Part shown: positions 7,172 through 15,730 of the stretch, piece after piece
How positions within the stretch are numbered: the first letter of the stretch is position 1
Layout: each line of letters opens with the position of its first letter
NCBI RefSeq assembly: GCF_900099835.1
Contig: NZ_FNKP01000002.1
Coordinates: forward strand, 682,001 to 746,000
Direction of reading: 5' to 3'
Length of the DNA: 64,000 nucleotides
Source of the DNA: Paraburkholderia fungorum
GTDB lineage: Bacteria > Pseudomonadota > Gammaproteobacteria > Burkholderiales > Burkholderiaceae
Program-made: the position numbers and the translations under genes
Notes under the pieces: generated by a model
What the model was told of the DNA's origin: nothing
What the model saw: the letters and a program-made list of their open reading frames with translations, nothing else
The model's database searches: none

Positions 7172-8074
7172 ATGACACTCGATACCTTTCTTCCGCAGAT
7201 TTTCAACGGCCTCTCTCTGTTCACCGTGCTGGCGCTGATGGCGCTGGGTCTGTCGATCGTGTTCGGCCTGATGGGCGTGATCAACATGGCGCACGGCGAG
7301 TTGATGGCGCTCGGTGCGTACATGACGTATCTGTCGTCGCAGGTGTTCCAGCGTTTCGCGCCTTCGGTGATGGGCGCGTATTTCATCGTCGGCATAGCGG
7401 TGGCGTTCGTTACCACCTTCGCGGTGGGTCTGCTGCTGGAGCGAGTAATGATCCGGCATCTGTACAAACGGCCGCTCGACACGATGCTCGCGACATGGGG
7501 TCTTTCGCTCGTGATGCAGCAGCTATTCCGGCAAATTTTCGGACCGGTGGACGTCAGCGTGCCGACGGTGAGCTGGCTGCAGGGCGCATGGAATGCGACG
7601 GCCAATACGGCCATTCCGCTGAGCCGACTGTTCATCATCGGACTGACCGCGGTGGTTGCGATTGCCGTCTATCTATTCCTGTTTCGCAGCCGATGGGGCT
7701 TGCGTATTCGCTGCGTGATGCAAAACCGTCCGATGGCGGGCGCGGCGGGCATCAACGTCGCGCGGGTGGATGCTGTGACATTTGCACTCGGTTGCGGACT
7801 CGCGGGGATCGCCGGTAGTGCGTTGACCTTGCTCGCATCGACGGGACCCGTGACAGGGCAGCAATACATTGTCGACACGTTCATCGTCGTCGTGTTCGGC
7901 GGCGTCGAAAGTTTGCTCGGTACTTTCCTGTCGGCCTTTTCGATTGGACAGATGCAGTCGCTATTCGAGTTGTTCCTGAGTGGCTCGATGGCCAAGGCAG
8001 CCATTCTGATGCTGGTGATCGTCGCGCTGTATTTCCGCCCGAATGGTCTGTTCGCTCTAAAGATGAGACGGTGA
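7172..8074 (+). CDS. urtB: Urea/amide ABC transporter permease, UrtB type
   Basis: A 300-residue LivH-type inner-membrane permease with about eight hydrophobic segments and the family motif GVINMAHGELMALGAYMTYL near residues 33-52. It forms one half of the membrane channel with the next gene product. I took the ATG at 7172 (MTLDTFLPQIFNGLSLF) because earlier in-frame codons are hydrophilic, Arg-rich and would overlap urtA. It lies 68 bp after urtA in the same operon. It is shorter than UrtB proteins that carry an N-terminal periplasmic extension and closer in size to the FmdE form. Confidence 0.87.
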   Translation: MTLDTFLPQIFNGLSLFTVLALMALGLSIVFGLMGVINMAHGELMALGAYMTYLSSQVFQRFAPSVMGAYFIVGIAVAFVTTFAVGLLLERVMIRHLYKRPLDTMLATWGLSLVMQQLFRQIFGPVDVSVPTVSWLQGAWNATANTAIPLSRLFIIGLTAVVAIAVYLFLFRSRWGLRIRCVMQNRPMAGAAGINVARVDAVTFALGCGLAGIAGSALTLLASTGPVTGQQYIVDTFIVVVFGGVESLLGTFLSAFSIGQMQSLFELFLSGSMAKAAILMLVIVALYFRPNGLFALKMRR

Positions 8075-8078
8075 ATTC

Positions 8079-9212
8079 ATGAAAAACGCTTCTTCTGCTT
8101 CGCTCCCGCGTGCGTCGTCGCCGTTTGCGGCGACCGGCGCGAACCTGATCGCACTCTCTGGACGTTACAGCTTTGTGCTGCTCGCGGCGCTGCTGCTTGT
8201 CGCCATTCCGTTACTGTGCGGTGTATTCCGGCTCGGTCTTTACGCCAAGTATCTGAGCTTCGCTTTCTGTGCGGTAGGGCTGGTGCTGACCTGGGGTTAC
8301 GGCGGCATTCTGAGCCTTGGGCAAGGCATTTTCTTCGGGCTCGGCAGCTACATGATGGCGATGTACATGAAGCTCGAAGCGAGCGCGGCAGATCCAGCCG
8401 CTGCCGTATTCGGCGGCGACGGCCCACCTGTGCCCGACTTCATGACGTGGAACAGCATCACGACATTACCCACCTGGTGGCAGCCGTTCACGCATATCTG
8501 GTTTGTGATACCCGCGATCCTGATCCTGCCGGCGCTGGTTGCTTTCGTTCTCGCCTATGCCAATTTCCGCAAGCGTGTGGGTGGCGTGTACTTCTCGATC
8601 GTCACGCTGGCGCTCGCGTCGATCATGTCGATTGTGATCATTGGGCAGCAGGGTTACACGGGCGGTATCAACGGCATTACCAATTTGCCGACGTTTATGG
8701 GCTATAGCGTTCAGAGCAATACCGCCGTCTACGTGATGTACTACGTTGGCGCAGTGCTGCTGTTACTGGCGGTTCTGGTGAGCGGATTTATCGTGCGCAG
8801 CCGGCTCGGCAAGGTACTGGTCGCGATTCGGGATCGTGAAGATCGTATCCGCTTTTCCGGCTACGACCCGGCGCTGTTCAAGGGCTTTATTTTTGCCGTA
8901 GCCGCATTGTTCTCGGCGATTGGCGGTGCGCTGTTCACGATGCAGGTGGGATTCGCATCGCCCTCGTTGTGCGGCATCGTGCCGTCGATCGAAATGGTGA
9001 TTTATGCGGCCGTCGGCGGGCGGCTATCACCGATCGGCGCGGTGTATGGCGCACTCGTGGTGGGCGTCGCGAAGAGCTACCTGTCAGAGCATTTTGTCGG
9101 CTTCTGGGTGTACCTGATCGGCGCACTGTTTATCTTCGTGCCGATGTTCCTGCCGAAGGGGCTCGCGGGTCTGCTGCAATCGTCGCCGGAAGAAAAAGGG
9201 AGCGCGCAATGA
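8079..9212 (+). CDS. urtC: Urea/amide ABC transporter permease, UrtC type
   Basis: A 377-residue LivM-type permease with 8-10 hydrophobic segments. After a short polar start, SFAFCAVGLVLTWGYGGILS and the loop GVYFSIVTLALASI are typical of the family. It pairs with UrtB to form the importer channel. Four bases separate it from urtB, and its stop overlaps the next ATG (ATGA), so translation is coupled through the operon. A soluble loop at about residues 95-135 (SAADPAAAVFGGDGPPVPDF) is typical of UrtC and distinguishes it from plain LivM. Confidence 0.87.
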   Translation: MKNASSASLPRASSPFAATGANLIALSGRYSFVLLAALLLVAIPLLCGVFRLGLYAKYLSFAFCAVGLVLTWGYGGILSLGQGIFFGLGSYMMAMYMKLEASAADPAAAVFGGDGPPVPDFMTWNSITTLPTWWQPFTHIWFVIPAILILPALVAFVLAYANFRKRVGGVYFSIVTLALASIMSIVIIGQQGYTGGINGITNLPTFMGYSVQSNTAVYVMYYVGAVLLLLAVLVSGFIVRSRLGKVLVAIRDREDRIRFSGYDPALFKGFIFAVAALFSAIGGALFTMQVGFASPSLCGIVPSIEMVIYAAVGGRLSPIGAVYGALVVGVAKSYLSEHFVGFWVYLIGALFIFVPMFLPKGLAGLLQSSPEEKGSAQ

Positions 9213-9946
9213 GTCAGATGATTCTTTCGGTAGAAAACCTGACGGTGAGCTTCGACGGTTTCAAAGCGGTCGACGACTTGAACTTCTACGTCGAAACCAA
9301 CGAACTGCACGTCGTAATCGGACCGAACGGGGCGGGCAAGACTACGCTGCTAGACATGATTTGCGGCAAAACCAAACCGACAGCCGGCACGATCTCGTTC
9401 AAGGGGCTCAACCTCGAACGGATGCTTGAATATCAGATCACGAGAGCCGGTGTCGGGCGCAAGTTTCAGAACCCGATGGTCTACGAGGAACTCACCGTTG
9501 AAGAGAATCTGGAGATCTCCTATCCGCACAAGCGCGATGTATTCGGCAGTCTGTTTTTCCGGCGCGATGCGCGATTGCGGGATCGTATCGATCAGACAGC
9601 AGAGGAGATTTTCCTCGGCGATCAATTGAAGCGTCGCGCGGGGCTGCTGTCGCATGGTCAGAAGCAGTGGCTTGAAATCGGCATGTTGCTGATGCAGGAG
9701 CCGGACCTGCTATTGCTGGACGAACCCGTGGCGGGTATGAGCGCGAAAGAGCGCGAGCTGACTGGCGAATTGCTGAAGCGTATTGCGCAAGGGCGCTCGG
9801 TGGTGGTGATCGAGCATGACATGGAGTTCGTCAAGGCGATCGCGCATAAGGTGACGGTGCTGCACCAAGGCAAGAAGCTTGTTGAAGGGTCGATGAGCAA
9901 GGTGCAAAGCGATCCGCGAGTCATTGAAGTTTATCTGGGGCACTGA
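9209..9946 (+). CDS. urtD: Urea/amide ABC transporter ATP-binding protein, UrtD type
   Basis: A 245-residue LivG-type ATPase. Walker A is GPNGAGKTT (residues 38-46), the signature is LSHGQKQWLEIGM, and Walker B plus D-loop is LLLLDEPVAGM. The signature's SHGQ instead of SGGQ is the usual UrtD form. The ATG at 9209 overlaps the urtC stop; a longer in-frame reading from 8969 would run inside urtC and is rejected. It powers import together with UrtE. Confidence 0.9.
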   Translation: MSQMILSVENLTVSFDGFKAVDDLNFYVETNELHVVIGPNGAGKTTLLDMICGKTKPTAGTISFKGLNLERMLEYQITRAGVGRKFQNPMVYEELTVEENLEISYPHKRDVFGSLFFRRDARLRDRIDQTAEEIFLGDQLKRRAGLLSHGQKQWLEIGMLLMQEPDLLLLDEPVAGMSAKERELTGELLKRIAQGRSVVVIEHDMEFVKAIAHKVTVLHQGKKLVEGSMSKVQSDPRVIEVYLGH

Positions 9947-9948
9947 CC

Positions 9949-10638
9949 ATGCTGAATGTCGAAAATCTGAATGTCTTCTATGGCGAGAGTCATGTGCTGC
10001 ATGACCTGAGTTTCAATCTCGCGGCAGGAGAGACGCTGGCGGTGATGGGCCGCAATGGGATGGGCAAGACGACCTTGCTGAAGTCGCTGATCGGGATGAT
10101 TCCATCGCGCAGCGGGCGCATTGAACTCGAAGGAAAGGATCTTGCCGGTGCAAAGAGTTATCAGCGCGTGGCGGCGGGTTTCGGTTACGTTCCGCAGGGG
10201 CGCATGATCTTTCCGAATATCAGTGTGGAAGAGAACATTCTGAGCGGAATGGATCACGTTAGAAAACCGGTGATTCCCGAGTACATTTTCGAAGCCTTTC
10301 CGGTACTGCGGGAAATGCGCAAGCGGCGCGGCGGTAATCTCTCAGGTGGTCAGCAGCAGCAACTGGCAATTGCCCGGGCGCTGGTGTCCGATCCGAGCGT
10401 GCTGATTCTGGATGAACCCACAGAAGGTATCCAGCCGTCGATCATCAAGGAAATCGCGCGGACGTTGAACCGGCTGAAACGCGAGCGTGGTTTTGCGCTG
10501 GTTGTGTCGGAGCAGGTACTGTCGTTCACGCTGGATATCGCCGACCGCTTTCTGATCATCGAGAAGGGCCGGTTTGTACATGCCGACCGTCGAGAGGACG
10601 TAGACGCGGAGAAGATCATGCGATTTCTGACGGTGTAG
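9949..10638 (+). CDS. urtE: Urea/amide ABC transporter ATP-binding protein, UrtE type
   Basis: A 229-residue LivF-type ATPase. Walker A is GRNGMGKTT (residues 34-42), the signature is LSGGQQQQLAIARAL, and Walker B is VLILDEPTEGIQP. The GRNGMGKT form, with Met where most have Ala or Val, is common in UrtE. It begins two bases after the urtD stop and ends the operon; a bidirectional terminator follows at 10707. Confidence 0.9.
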   Translation: MLNVENLNVFYGESHVLHDLSFNLAAGETLAVMGRNGMGKTTLLKSLIGMIPSRSGRIELEGKDLAGAKSYQRVAAGFGYVPQGRMIFPNISVEENILSGMDHVRKPVIPEYIFEAFPVLREMRKRRGGNLSGGQQQQLAIARALVSDPSVLILDEPTEGIQPSIIKEIARTLNRLKRERGFALVVSEQVLSFTLDIADRFLIIEKGRFVHADRREDVDAEKIMRFLTV

Positions 10639-10706
10639 ATGAGGTAGGGAGAACGCGCGCTGCCACGGCTAACGTCATTTGAGTTCCTGCTGGCAACCAC
10701 AAAAAG

Positions 10707-10731
10707 AAAAACGCCCCGTAGGGCGTTTTTT
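10707..10731. terminator. Bidirectional intrinsic terminator between urtE and porin gene
   Basis: AACGCCC (10710-10716), loop CGTA, GGGCGTT (10721-10727), with A-runs on the left and six T on the right. It can stop both the rightward urt transcript and the leftward porin transcript, which converge here. Confidence 0.85.
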
Positions 10732-10782
10732 CGAATCTCGTCACAGCAGGAAACCCGAAGGCTCCCGCCGAGAAAGACGCGC

Positions 10783-11949
10783 TTAGAACTTGTGACGGAT
10801 ACCGACGCGGAATGCGAGCTGGTTGTCCGAACCCGTACCCGACGTGCTGAAGTAGCTCGTGCTCGAACCGATCTGAGCTTGCAGATCCGTGCCCTTGTTG
10901 TTACCCGAAGCGAGTTGGTAGATACCCAGTGCGTAGACGTCCGTACGCTTGCTCAGTGCGTAGTCGACGCTCAGGTCGACCTGGTTCCAGTGACCCGTAT
11001 TCGCGCCGCTCAGGTGCATGTACGTGTAGCCTGCGCCCGTCGTCAGTGCCGGCGTGAACGCGTACTTCGCGCCTGCTTCGTACGCGGAGAACGTCGTCGA
11101 ACCACCCGTGATCGGCTCGAAGCGCGTGTTCGTGTACAACGCCCACAGCGTAGCAGCAGCGATCGTGTAACGGCCGCCAACACCGAACGTGCGCAGATCG
11201 CGGACCGTGCCGGTGGTCACGTTAGCCAGCGCCGTCGAGAACGCCGGCGACGATTGTGCCGGGTACGAGATGTCCGTGTACGCTGCGCCGACGGCGAACG
11301 GGCCGTTTGCGTAGTTCAGGCCGAAGCTGTAAGCGCGCGACGAACCAGCGGTCGTCGTCGTGCCCGAGGTCGTCGAATTCGCACCTGCGAATGCGCCAGC
11401 CTGATTCGAGAAGCCGTACAACGCGCCGAACGTCAGGCCCGAGAAGTTCGCGCTGCTGAACTTGACCGAGTTGTTGATACGGCTCGACGTCAGTTGGTCC
11501 ACGTCGTTGATGTGGAAAGCGTAGTTACCCGCAACCGTGTTGCCACCGGTCGAGTAGTTGCCGCCCAGATAGTCGGTCGAGAACGAGTACTGGCGACCGA
11601 ACGTCAGCGAGCCGACGTTGTTTTGCGACAGACCAACGTATGCCTGACGGCCGAACAGTGCGCCGCCCTGGCCAGCTGCGCCCGTGCCGCTGCTGAAGCC
11701 GTTTTCCAACACGAACAGCGCCTTCAGGCCGCCACCCAGGTCTTCCGTGCCACGCAGGCCCCAACGGCTGCCTTGTGCAACGCCGTCGTCGTACTTGAAG
11801 AGACGGTCGCTACCACCAGCGGCGTTCTTCGAGTTGTTCACGTAGCTGATACCGGCATCGATAATGCCGTACAGCGAGACGCTGCTTTGTGCGTGTGCTG
11901 CGGATGCGAAGATGGCCAGCGTAGCGGCGGTCAGTACTTTCTTGTTCAA
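10783..11949 (-). CDS. Gram-negative general porin (OmpC type)
   Basis: A 388-residue outer-membrane porin of the beta-proteobacterial 16-strand trimeric class. It has a signal peptide ending SAAHAQ, mature start SSVSLYGIIDAGISYVNN, and the C-terminal strand VGIRHKF ending in Phe, the signal for outer-membrane assembly. The start is taken as TTG at 11949 (reads LNKKVLTAATLAIF) because a GGAGA ribosome site stands six bases upstream; a TTG at 11961 would overlap that ribosome site. It is convergent with urtE. Amide/urea loci in methylotrophs can include a porin (fmdC), but that is a different family, so a functional link is only possible. Confidence 0.92.
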   Translation of the reverse strand: MNKKVLTAATLAIFASAAHAQSSVSLYGIIDAGISYVNNSKNAAGGSDRLFKYDDGVAQGSRWGLRGTEDLGGGLKALFVLENGFSSGTGAAGQGGALFGRQAYVGLSQNNVGSLTFGRQYSFSTDYLGGNYSTGGNTVAGNYAFHINDVDQLTSSRINNSVKFSSANFSGLTFGALYGFSNQAGAFAGANSTTSGTTTTAGSSRAYSFGLNYANGPFAVGAAYTDISYPAQSSPAFSTALANVTTGTVRDLRTFGVGGRYTIAAATLWALYTNTRFEPITGGSTTFSAYEAGAKYAFTPALTTGAGYTYMHLSGANTGHWNQVDLSVDYALSKRTDVYALGIYQLASGNNKGTDLQAQIGSSTSYFSTSGTGSDNQLAFRVGIRHKF

Positions 11950-12363
11950 GACTTTCTCCAATTAAAAATTAAGCGATCGCGGCGTCGAGCTCTGTGGTCG
12001 GATCGAGCGATGGGCGAAATTTAAGGGAACGCAGAGAAACGTATGTGACACCTTCTGTTATTTTTTGAATCTGTGGCATTGACGCGACACTTACATAGCT
12101 TTGCAAGCTGAAATCGCGCAAGGCCATCTGCGTATAAGCTTTGTTCGAATCGTGGATATAGCCGGGTGAAAAAAACAAACTGTTTTCCGGTGTTGAAACC
12201 GGCAAATGAGGGTGCCCGTCGCGAATGTGTATTTTTGAGAAATCTTCCGGAATGCAGCCGTTATTGCTGAATTTTCTTTGACGAAAACGTTTGCGCACGC
12301 CAATTGAATCCGCTCGCGGCGTGCTGCTTCATGGGGAGTCTGACGAAAAGCCGGCGTGTAAAC
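11950..12363. other. Intergenic region upstream of the porin gene
   Basis: About 410 bp that is richer in A+T than its neighbours. It must contain the leftward porin promoter. I see no convincing gene, only short frames with poor composition, and an imperfect palindrome AGCTTTGCAAGCT near 12097-12109. Confidence 0.5.
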
Positions 12364-12396
12364 GCAAATCGCCCGCGATGCTAGCGGGCGATTTGC
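12364..12396 (-). terminator. Hairpin terminator after the deacylase gene
   Basis: A perfect 13-bp stem (GCAAATCGCCCGC 12364-12376 with 12384-12396) and a seven-base loop. Leftward it is followed by a weak T-rich tract, so it is probably the end of the leftward transcript from 13600. Confidence 0.6.
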
Positions 12397-12484
12397 CTAG
12401 GTTGCTGAACCGAGGTGGACGGGCTAACTCGCACCCTCACGGAAAGCCCGCTCGATGACGGGTTTCCCGCTTCCAGCCGCAGTA

Positions 12485-13600
12485 TCAATTGCTCAGTAGC
12501 GAGCCGCTGCGGAATGCCGTCGCGCCGGCAATGCGCGCGAATTCGAGTCCGGCCGTCGCGAAGCGCGTCAGATGTCGCGCATACAGCACGCCGGCCACCG
12601 TGTTCCTGATGGTGACGACGCTATCCGTCAACGGGTCGACGATATCGGCGATTGGCTGATCGGCGTCGATCCAGGTGCCGACTTCGCAGCGGTACACCAG
12701 CACGCCGCTGACCGGAGCGACCAGCGGTTCGGTGCCGGCCAGCGGCGTGGCGGCGAATTCGAGCGGGGGCAGCGGGGCAGCCGTGCCTTCGATCACGCCG
12801 CGCGAGGTCAGGTATTCGATGATCGCCTGCGCGTCTTTTTCAGCGAGTTCATACGACACTTCGCGCTGGCCGCGCAGTTCGATCGTCACCGAGATCGAGC
12901 CGTTCGGGATCGGGAAGCGGTCGCCGTAACGGCCGCGCAGATCCGACCAGCAGAAGCTGTGAATCTCGTCGAACGGATTGCCCACCGAGTTGAGCGCCAG
13001 CAGCGACGCCTTGGCGTCCAGATAACAGGCGAGCGGCTCGACTTCCGGCCACAGGTCGGGATTCGTGTACAGGTGCATCGCGGCTTCCCAATCGCAATGC
13101 AGATCGAGCACGACATCGGCGTCGTAGGACAGCTTTTGCAGCGCGAGACGCTGCGAGTCGAGTTCGGTGTGCGGCGTTTGCGCGTCGAGCGCCTCGCGCA
13201 TGGCCGTGCGGATCGCCGCACGGTTTGCGTCGATGTCGCCGGTCAGGCGAGATTCGATCACCGGCTGCACCAGCGCCGACAGATCGTGGAAATTGCGGTT
13301 GAAATTCTGCGCGGTGAGGGTTTCGAAGCGCCCCGTCAGGTGGCCGAGAAAGTGCTGGTTCAGGCCGATCGGGTTTGCCACCGGCACGATCACGACTTCG
13401 CCGCGTACCTTGCCCGCGGCTTCCAGCGCGGCCAGCTTGCGGCGCAGCTCAAACGACACCAGCATGCCGGGCAACTCGTCGGCATGCAGCGACGACTGGA
13501 TATAGATCTTCTGGCCGCCGCCGGAACCGTAATGAAAACTCGTCAGGTTGCGGGCGGTGCCGAGCGTCGGGGCAATCAGCGGATGAGTTTGGGTTTGCAT
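12485..13600 (-). CDS. Succinylglutamate desuccinylase/aspartoacylase family protein
   Basis: A 371-residue member of the AstE/AspA-like zinc deacylase family (peptidase M14 fold). Zinc ligands are visible as His and Glu in SSLHADELPG (about residues 37-46) and a third His in VVLDLHCDWEAA. The C-terminal third looks like the beta-sandwich domain seen in this subfamily. It is longer than AstE (about 320-340) and lies outside any ast operon, so the substrate may be another N-acyl amino acid or a related amide. An amino-acid-binding protein gene lies upstream on the same strand but is separated by a terminator. Confidence 0.82.
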   Translation of the reverse strand: MQTQTHPLIAPTLGTARNLTSFHYGSGGGQKIYIQSSLHADELPGMLVSFELRRKLAALEAAGKVRGEVVIVPVANPIGLNQHFLGHLTGRFETLTAQNFNRNFHDLSALVQPVIESRLTGDIDANRAAIRTAMREALDAQTPHTELDSQRLALQKLSYDADVVLDLHCDWEAAMHLYTNPDLWPEVEPLACYLDAKASLLALNSVGNPFDEIHSFCWSDLRGRYGDRFPIPNGSISVTIELRGQREVSYELAEKDAQAIIEYLTSRGVIEGTAAPLPPLEFAATPLAGTEPLVAPVSGVLVYRCEVGTWIDADQPIADIVDPLTDSVVTIRNTVAGVLYARHLTRFATAGLEFARIAGATAFRSGSLLSN

Positions 13601-13812
13601 GGTTGTCAGATCCGCGGCCAGATGGAGCGTGCCGCGCTATGTCGTTGATTTCAGTGGAAAAGCGAGCGTCTCTGGGGGCCGCCTGGGCGGCGTTTTCAAG
13701 TGCCTTGCGGCCGTGTTTTACAGGCTGCGGGCGGCGCAGTCCGGGCCGCCGCGATCGCACGATCTTAGCCGATATGACGCGTTGCGTGGCTTTATGCGGC
13801 GGCGCAAACGAA

Positions 13813-13838
13813 ACGGGCCCCGCAAAAGCGGGGCCCGT
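13813..13838 (-). terminator. Intrinsic terminator after the amino-acid-binding protein gene
   Basis: ACGGGCCCCGC (13813-13823), loop of four bases, GCGGGGCCCGT (13828-13838), followed leftward by a T-rich tract. It lies 42 bp past the stop at 13881 and isolates that gene from the deacylase gene. Confidence 0.75.
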
Positions 13839-13880
13839 CGTGCCAGCCGATACGCGCGCCGTCAGACGCGCGTGACGGGC

Positions 13881-14663
13881 TTAGCCGCCGTACACGTCGA
13901 AGTCGAAATACTTCTTCTCGAGCTTCTTGTACGTACCGTCCTTGATGATCTCGGCGATCGCCTTGTCGACCTTCGCCTTCAGATCGGTATCTTCCTTGCG
14001 CATGCCGATGCCTGCGCCGTTGCCGAGCGTCTTCGGATCGTCGAGATCCTTGCCCGCAAACGCGAAGCCTGCGCCGCGCGGCGTCTTCAGGAAGCCGATT
14101 TCAGCTTGCACCGCGTCTTGCAGCGCCGCGTCCAGACGACCCGACAGCAGGTCGGCATAGACCTGATCCTGGTTCTGATACGGCACGACCTTCACGCCCT
14201 TCGGCTCCCAGTACGTTTTCGCGTAGGTTTCCTGGATCGTGCCCTGTTCGACGCCAACCGACTTGCCCTTCAGCGAGTCAGCCGTCGGCAGGATGCCCGA
14301 ACCCGACTTCGCGACGAGACGCGTCGGCGTGTTGAACAGCTTCGACGAGAACGCGACCTGTTCGGCGCGTTGCGGCGTCATCGACATGGACGACAGCACG
14401 CCGTCGAACTTCTTCGCCTTCAGCGCCGGGATCATCCCGTCGAAGTCGTTTTCGACCCACACGCACTTCGCACCCACGCGCTTGCAGATTTCATTGCCGA
14501 GGTCGATATCGAAGCCAACGAGCTTGCCGTCCGAGCCCTTCGACTCAAACGGGGGGTAGCTGGCGTCAACGCCAAAACGGATCGTCGACCAATCTTTAGC
14601 GTGTGCGCCAATCGAGACGGTGGCAAGCAGAGCAACCGTCAAAGCCGCTAGCAGTTTTTTCAC
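13881..14663 (-). CDS. Basic amino acid ABC transporter substrate-binding protein
   Basis: A 260-residue periplasmic binding protein of the lysine/arginine/ornithine/histidine class (ArgT/HisJ/ArtJ type, SBP family 3). The signal peptide is MKKLLAALTVALLATVSIGAHA, and the mature start has the family ligand-site pattern RFGVDASYPPFESK. VGFDIDLGNEICKR follows, then VEQGTIQE in the second lobe. There are no permease or ATPase genes adjacent, so it is either an orphan receptor or serves a system encoded elsewhere. Start supported by the signal peptide and an upstream GGAGTT site. Confidence 0.88.
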   Translation of the reverse strand: MKKLLAALTVALLATVSIGAHAKDWSTIRFGVDASYPPFESKGSDGKLVGFDIDLGNEICKRVGAKCVWVENDFDGMIPALKAKKFDGVLSSMSMTPQRAEQVAFSSKLFNTPTRLVAKSGSGILPTADSLKGKSVGVEQGTIQETYAKTYWEPKGVKVVPYQNQDQVYADLLSGRLDAALQDAVQAEIGFLKTPRGAGFAFAGKDLDDPKTLGNGAGIGMRKEDTDLKAKVDKAIAEIIKDGTYKKLEKKYFDFDVYGG

Positions 14664-14912
14664 TCTTTAACTCCTCGGTGTAGTTCAAATACTCCCGCGT
14701 CCGGTCGTGCCGCTGCGGGACGCCCGGCGTGTCTCACGACCGGGCTTGGGTTATGCCGCAGGCCGGGGAGGCCTGCAGCGCGGGGCAAGCTTATCAGGTC
14801 AAAAATATTGGGTAGCTAGTGAAACACCGGATGGCGTGCGAGGATCGCCTCTAGAGTGGTTTTTATGCCGATCGGCCAGCGCGCTCGCGTGGGGTTTTGG
14901 CGCTCGTTGCGC

Positions 14913-15164
14913 TTATTGCGCGCCGAGTGTGGCCGGCGAATTCGCGTGCGCGGCATCGATCGTGCCGCACCACATCGCGCCTTTGTCCATCGTCTGCGTG
15001 TCCTGCACGGACATGCCCGCGCAGTAGCTGTGCGAGTCCGGCGTGTCGCGCTGAAGTCGCGCCAGCGCCGCGCGGCTCATTTCCCCCTGAAGCCAGCTGC
15101 CGAAGCAGGCTATCGATCCGGCCACGACGGCCACTCCCATCCACTCGGTTTTTCTCAGGCGCAT
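14913..15164 (-). CDS. Small membrane-anchored or secreted protein, function unknown
   Basis: An 83-residue frame starting MRLRKTEWMGVAVVAGSIAC: a basic N-terminus then one hydrophobic segment (about 9-24) compatible with a signal anchor, then a polar tail with two further Cys. Not a family I recognise. It lies alone between the binding-protein gene and a 500-bp non-coding stretch. The start is ATG; no strong ribosome site is evident. Composition looks protein-like but a chance frame cannot be excluded. Confidence 0.45.
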   Translation of the reverse strand: MRLRKTEWMGVAVVAGSIACFGSWLQGEMSRAALARLQRDTPDSHSYCAGMSVQDTQTMDKGAMWCGTIDAAHANSPATLGAQ

Positions 15165-15661
15165 CGTTTGATTTCTTGTCCGGCTCGTCGACGCCCGTCA
15201 TCGCGCGCGCGAAACGGATCGGGCGAAGCGGCGGCGGGGCAAGCCATCGTTATCGGCAATGGCAGCACGCTTCTTTAGATGCCGTATTAGATGCCGTAGG
15301 TCGCGTCCGGTAATCGCGGCGGGATTATCCACGGTGCCATTTGTGACACCTGCGGTTCCTTTCAGATTTGTCAGCCATTAAAGCAACTGATTCCGCTTTC
15401 GCGCGCGCCCGGCGTTTAAATCGCGAAGCGGTAAAACTAAAGATTCCGCATAAATTGTCGTTAAAAGTGGATGGACGGATTTGTCGCGCATTGGCGCGTA
15501 ACAAGCCGTGGATTATTTGCCGATGCCGACCGGATAATCGGCAAAAAATTATTGCTTTGGCGCTATCATCGATGCTCCTTGGGCCAGTGACCCCTTTCAG
15601 CGTCGCGGGCATATCAGTATGAAGAAAGTCATCGAGTACTTCATTCGCGCATAAACGCCGC
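15165..15661. other. Non-coding stretch upstream of the PotD-like gene
   Basis: About 500 bp with lower GC from 15320 to 15560. It contains a 9-bp inverted repeat TTTGCCGAT/ATCGGCAAA (15516-15524 and 15537-15545) that could be an operator for the following sensory operon. Frames present are short and Arg-rich; I do not call a gene. Confidence 0.45.
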
Positions 15662-15730
15662 GTGTTTGTGCTCGTTCAAACGGCCTTCGAAATGGTGTCG
15701 TACATGTACATGATGTTGATGGCGGATGAA

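Noticed and set aside
10792..12024. Long rightward frame of 410 codons across the porin gene
   Set aside because: Arg/Ala/Val-rich shadow of the porin coding strand; no ribosome site and no known domain, whereas the leftward frame has a signal peptide and porin ending.
14701..14743. 9-bp inverted repeat CCGGTCGTG/CACGACCGG upstream of the amino-acid-binding gene
   Set aside because: A 25-base spacer and GC-rich context make chance pairing likely; no T tract.
15552..15569. Promoter TTGCTT/TATCAT upstream of the PotD-like gene
   Set aside because: The two elements are only six bases apart, not compatible with a sigma-70 promoter.
15368..15622. 84-codon rightward frame in the gap before the PotD-like gene
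   Set aside because: Arg-rich start, no ribosome site, no recognisable pattern; AT-rich non-coding DNA is more likely.
15619..15654. Possible 11-residue leader peptide (MKKVIEYFIRA) upstream of the PotD-like gene
   Set aside because: No ribosome site and no attenuator hairpin after it; too short to support.
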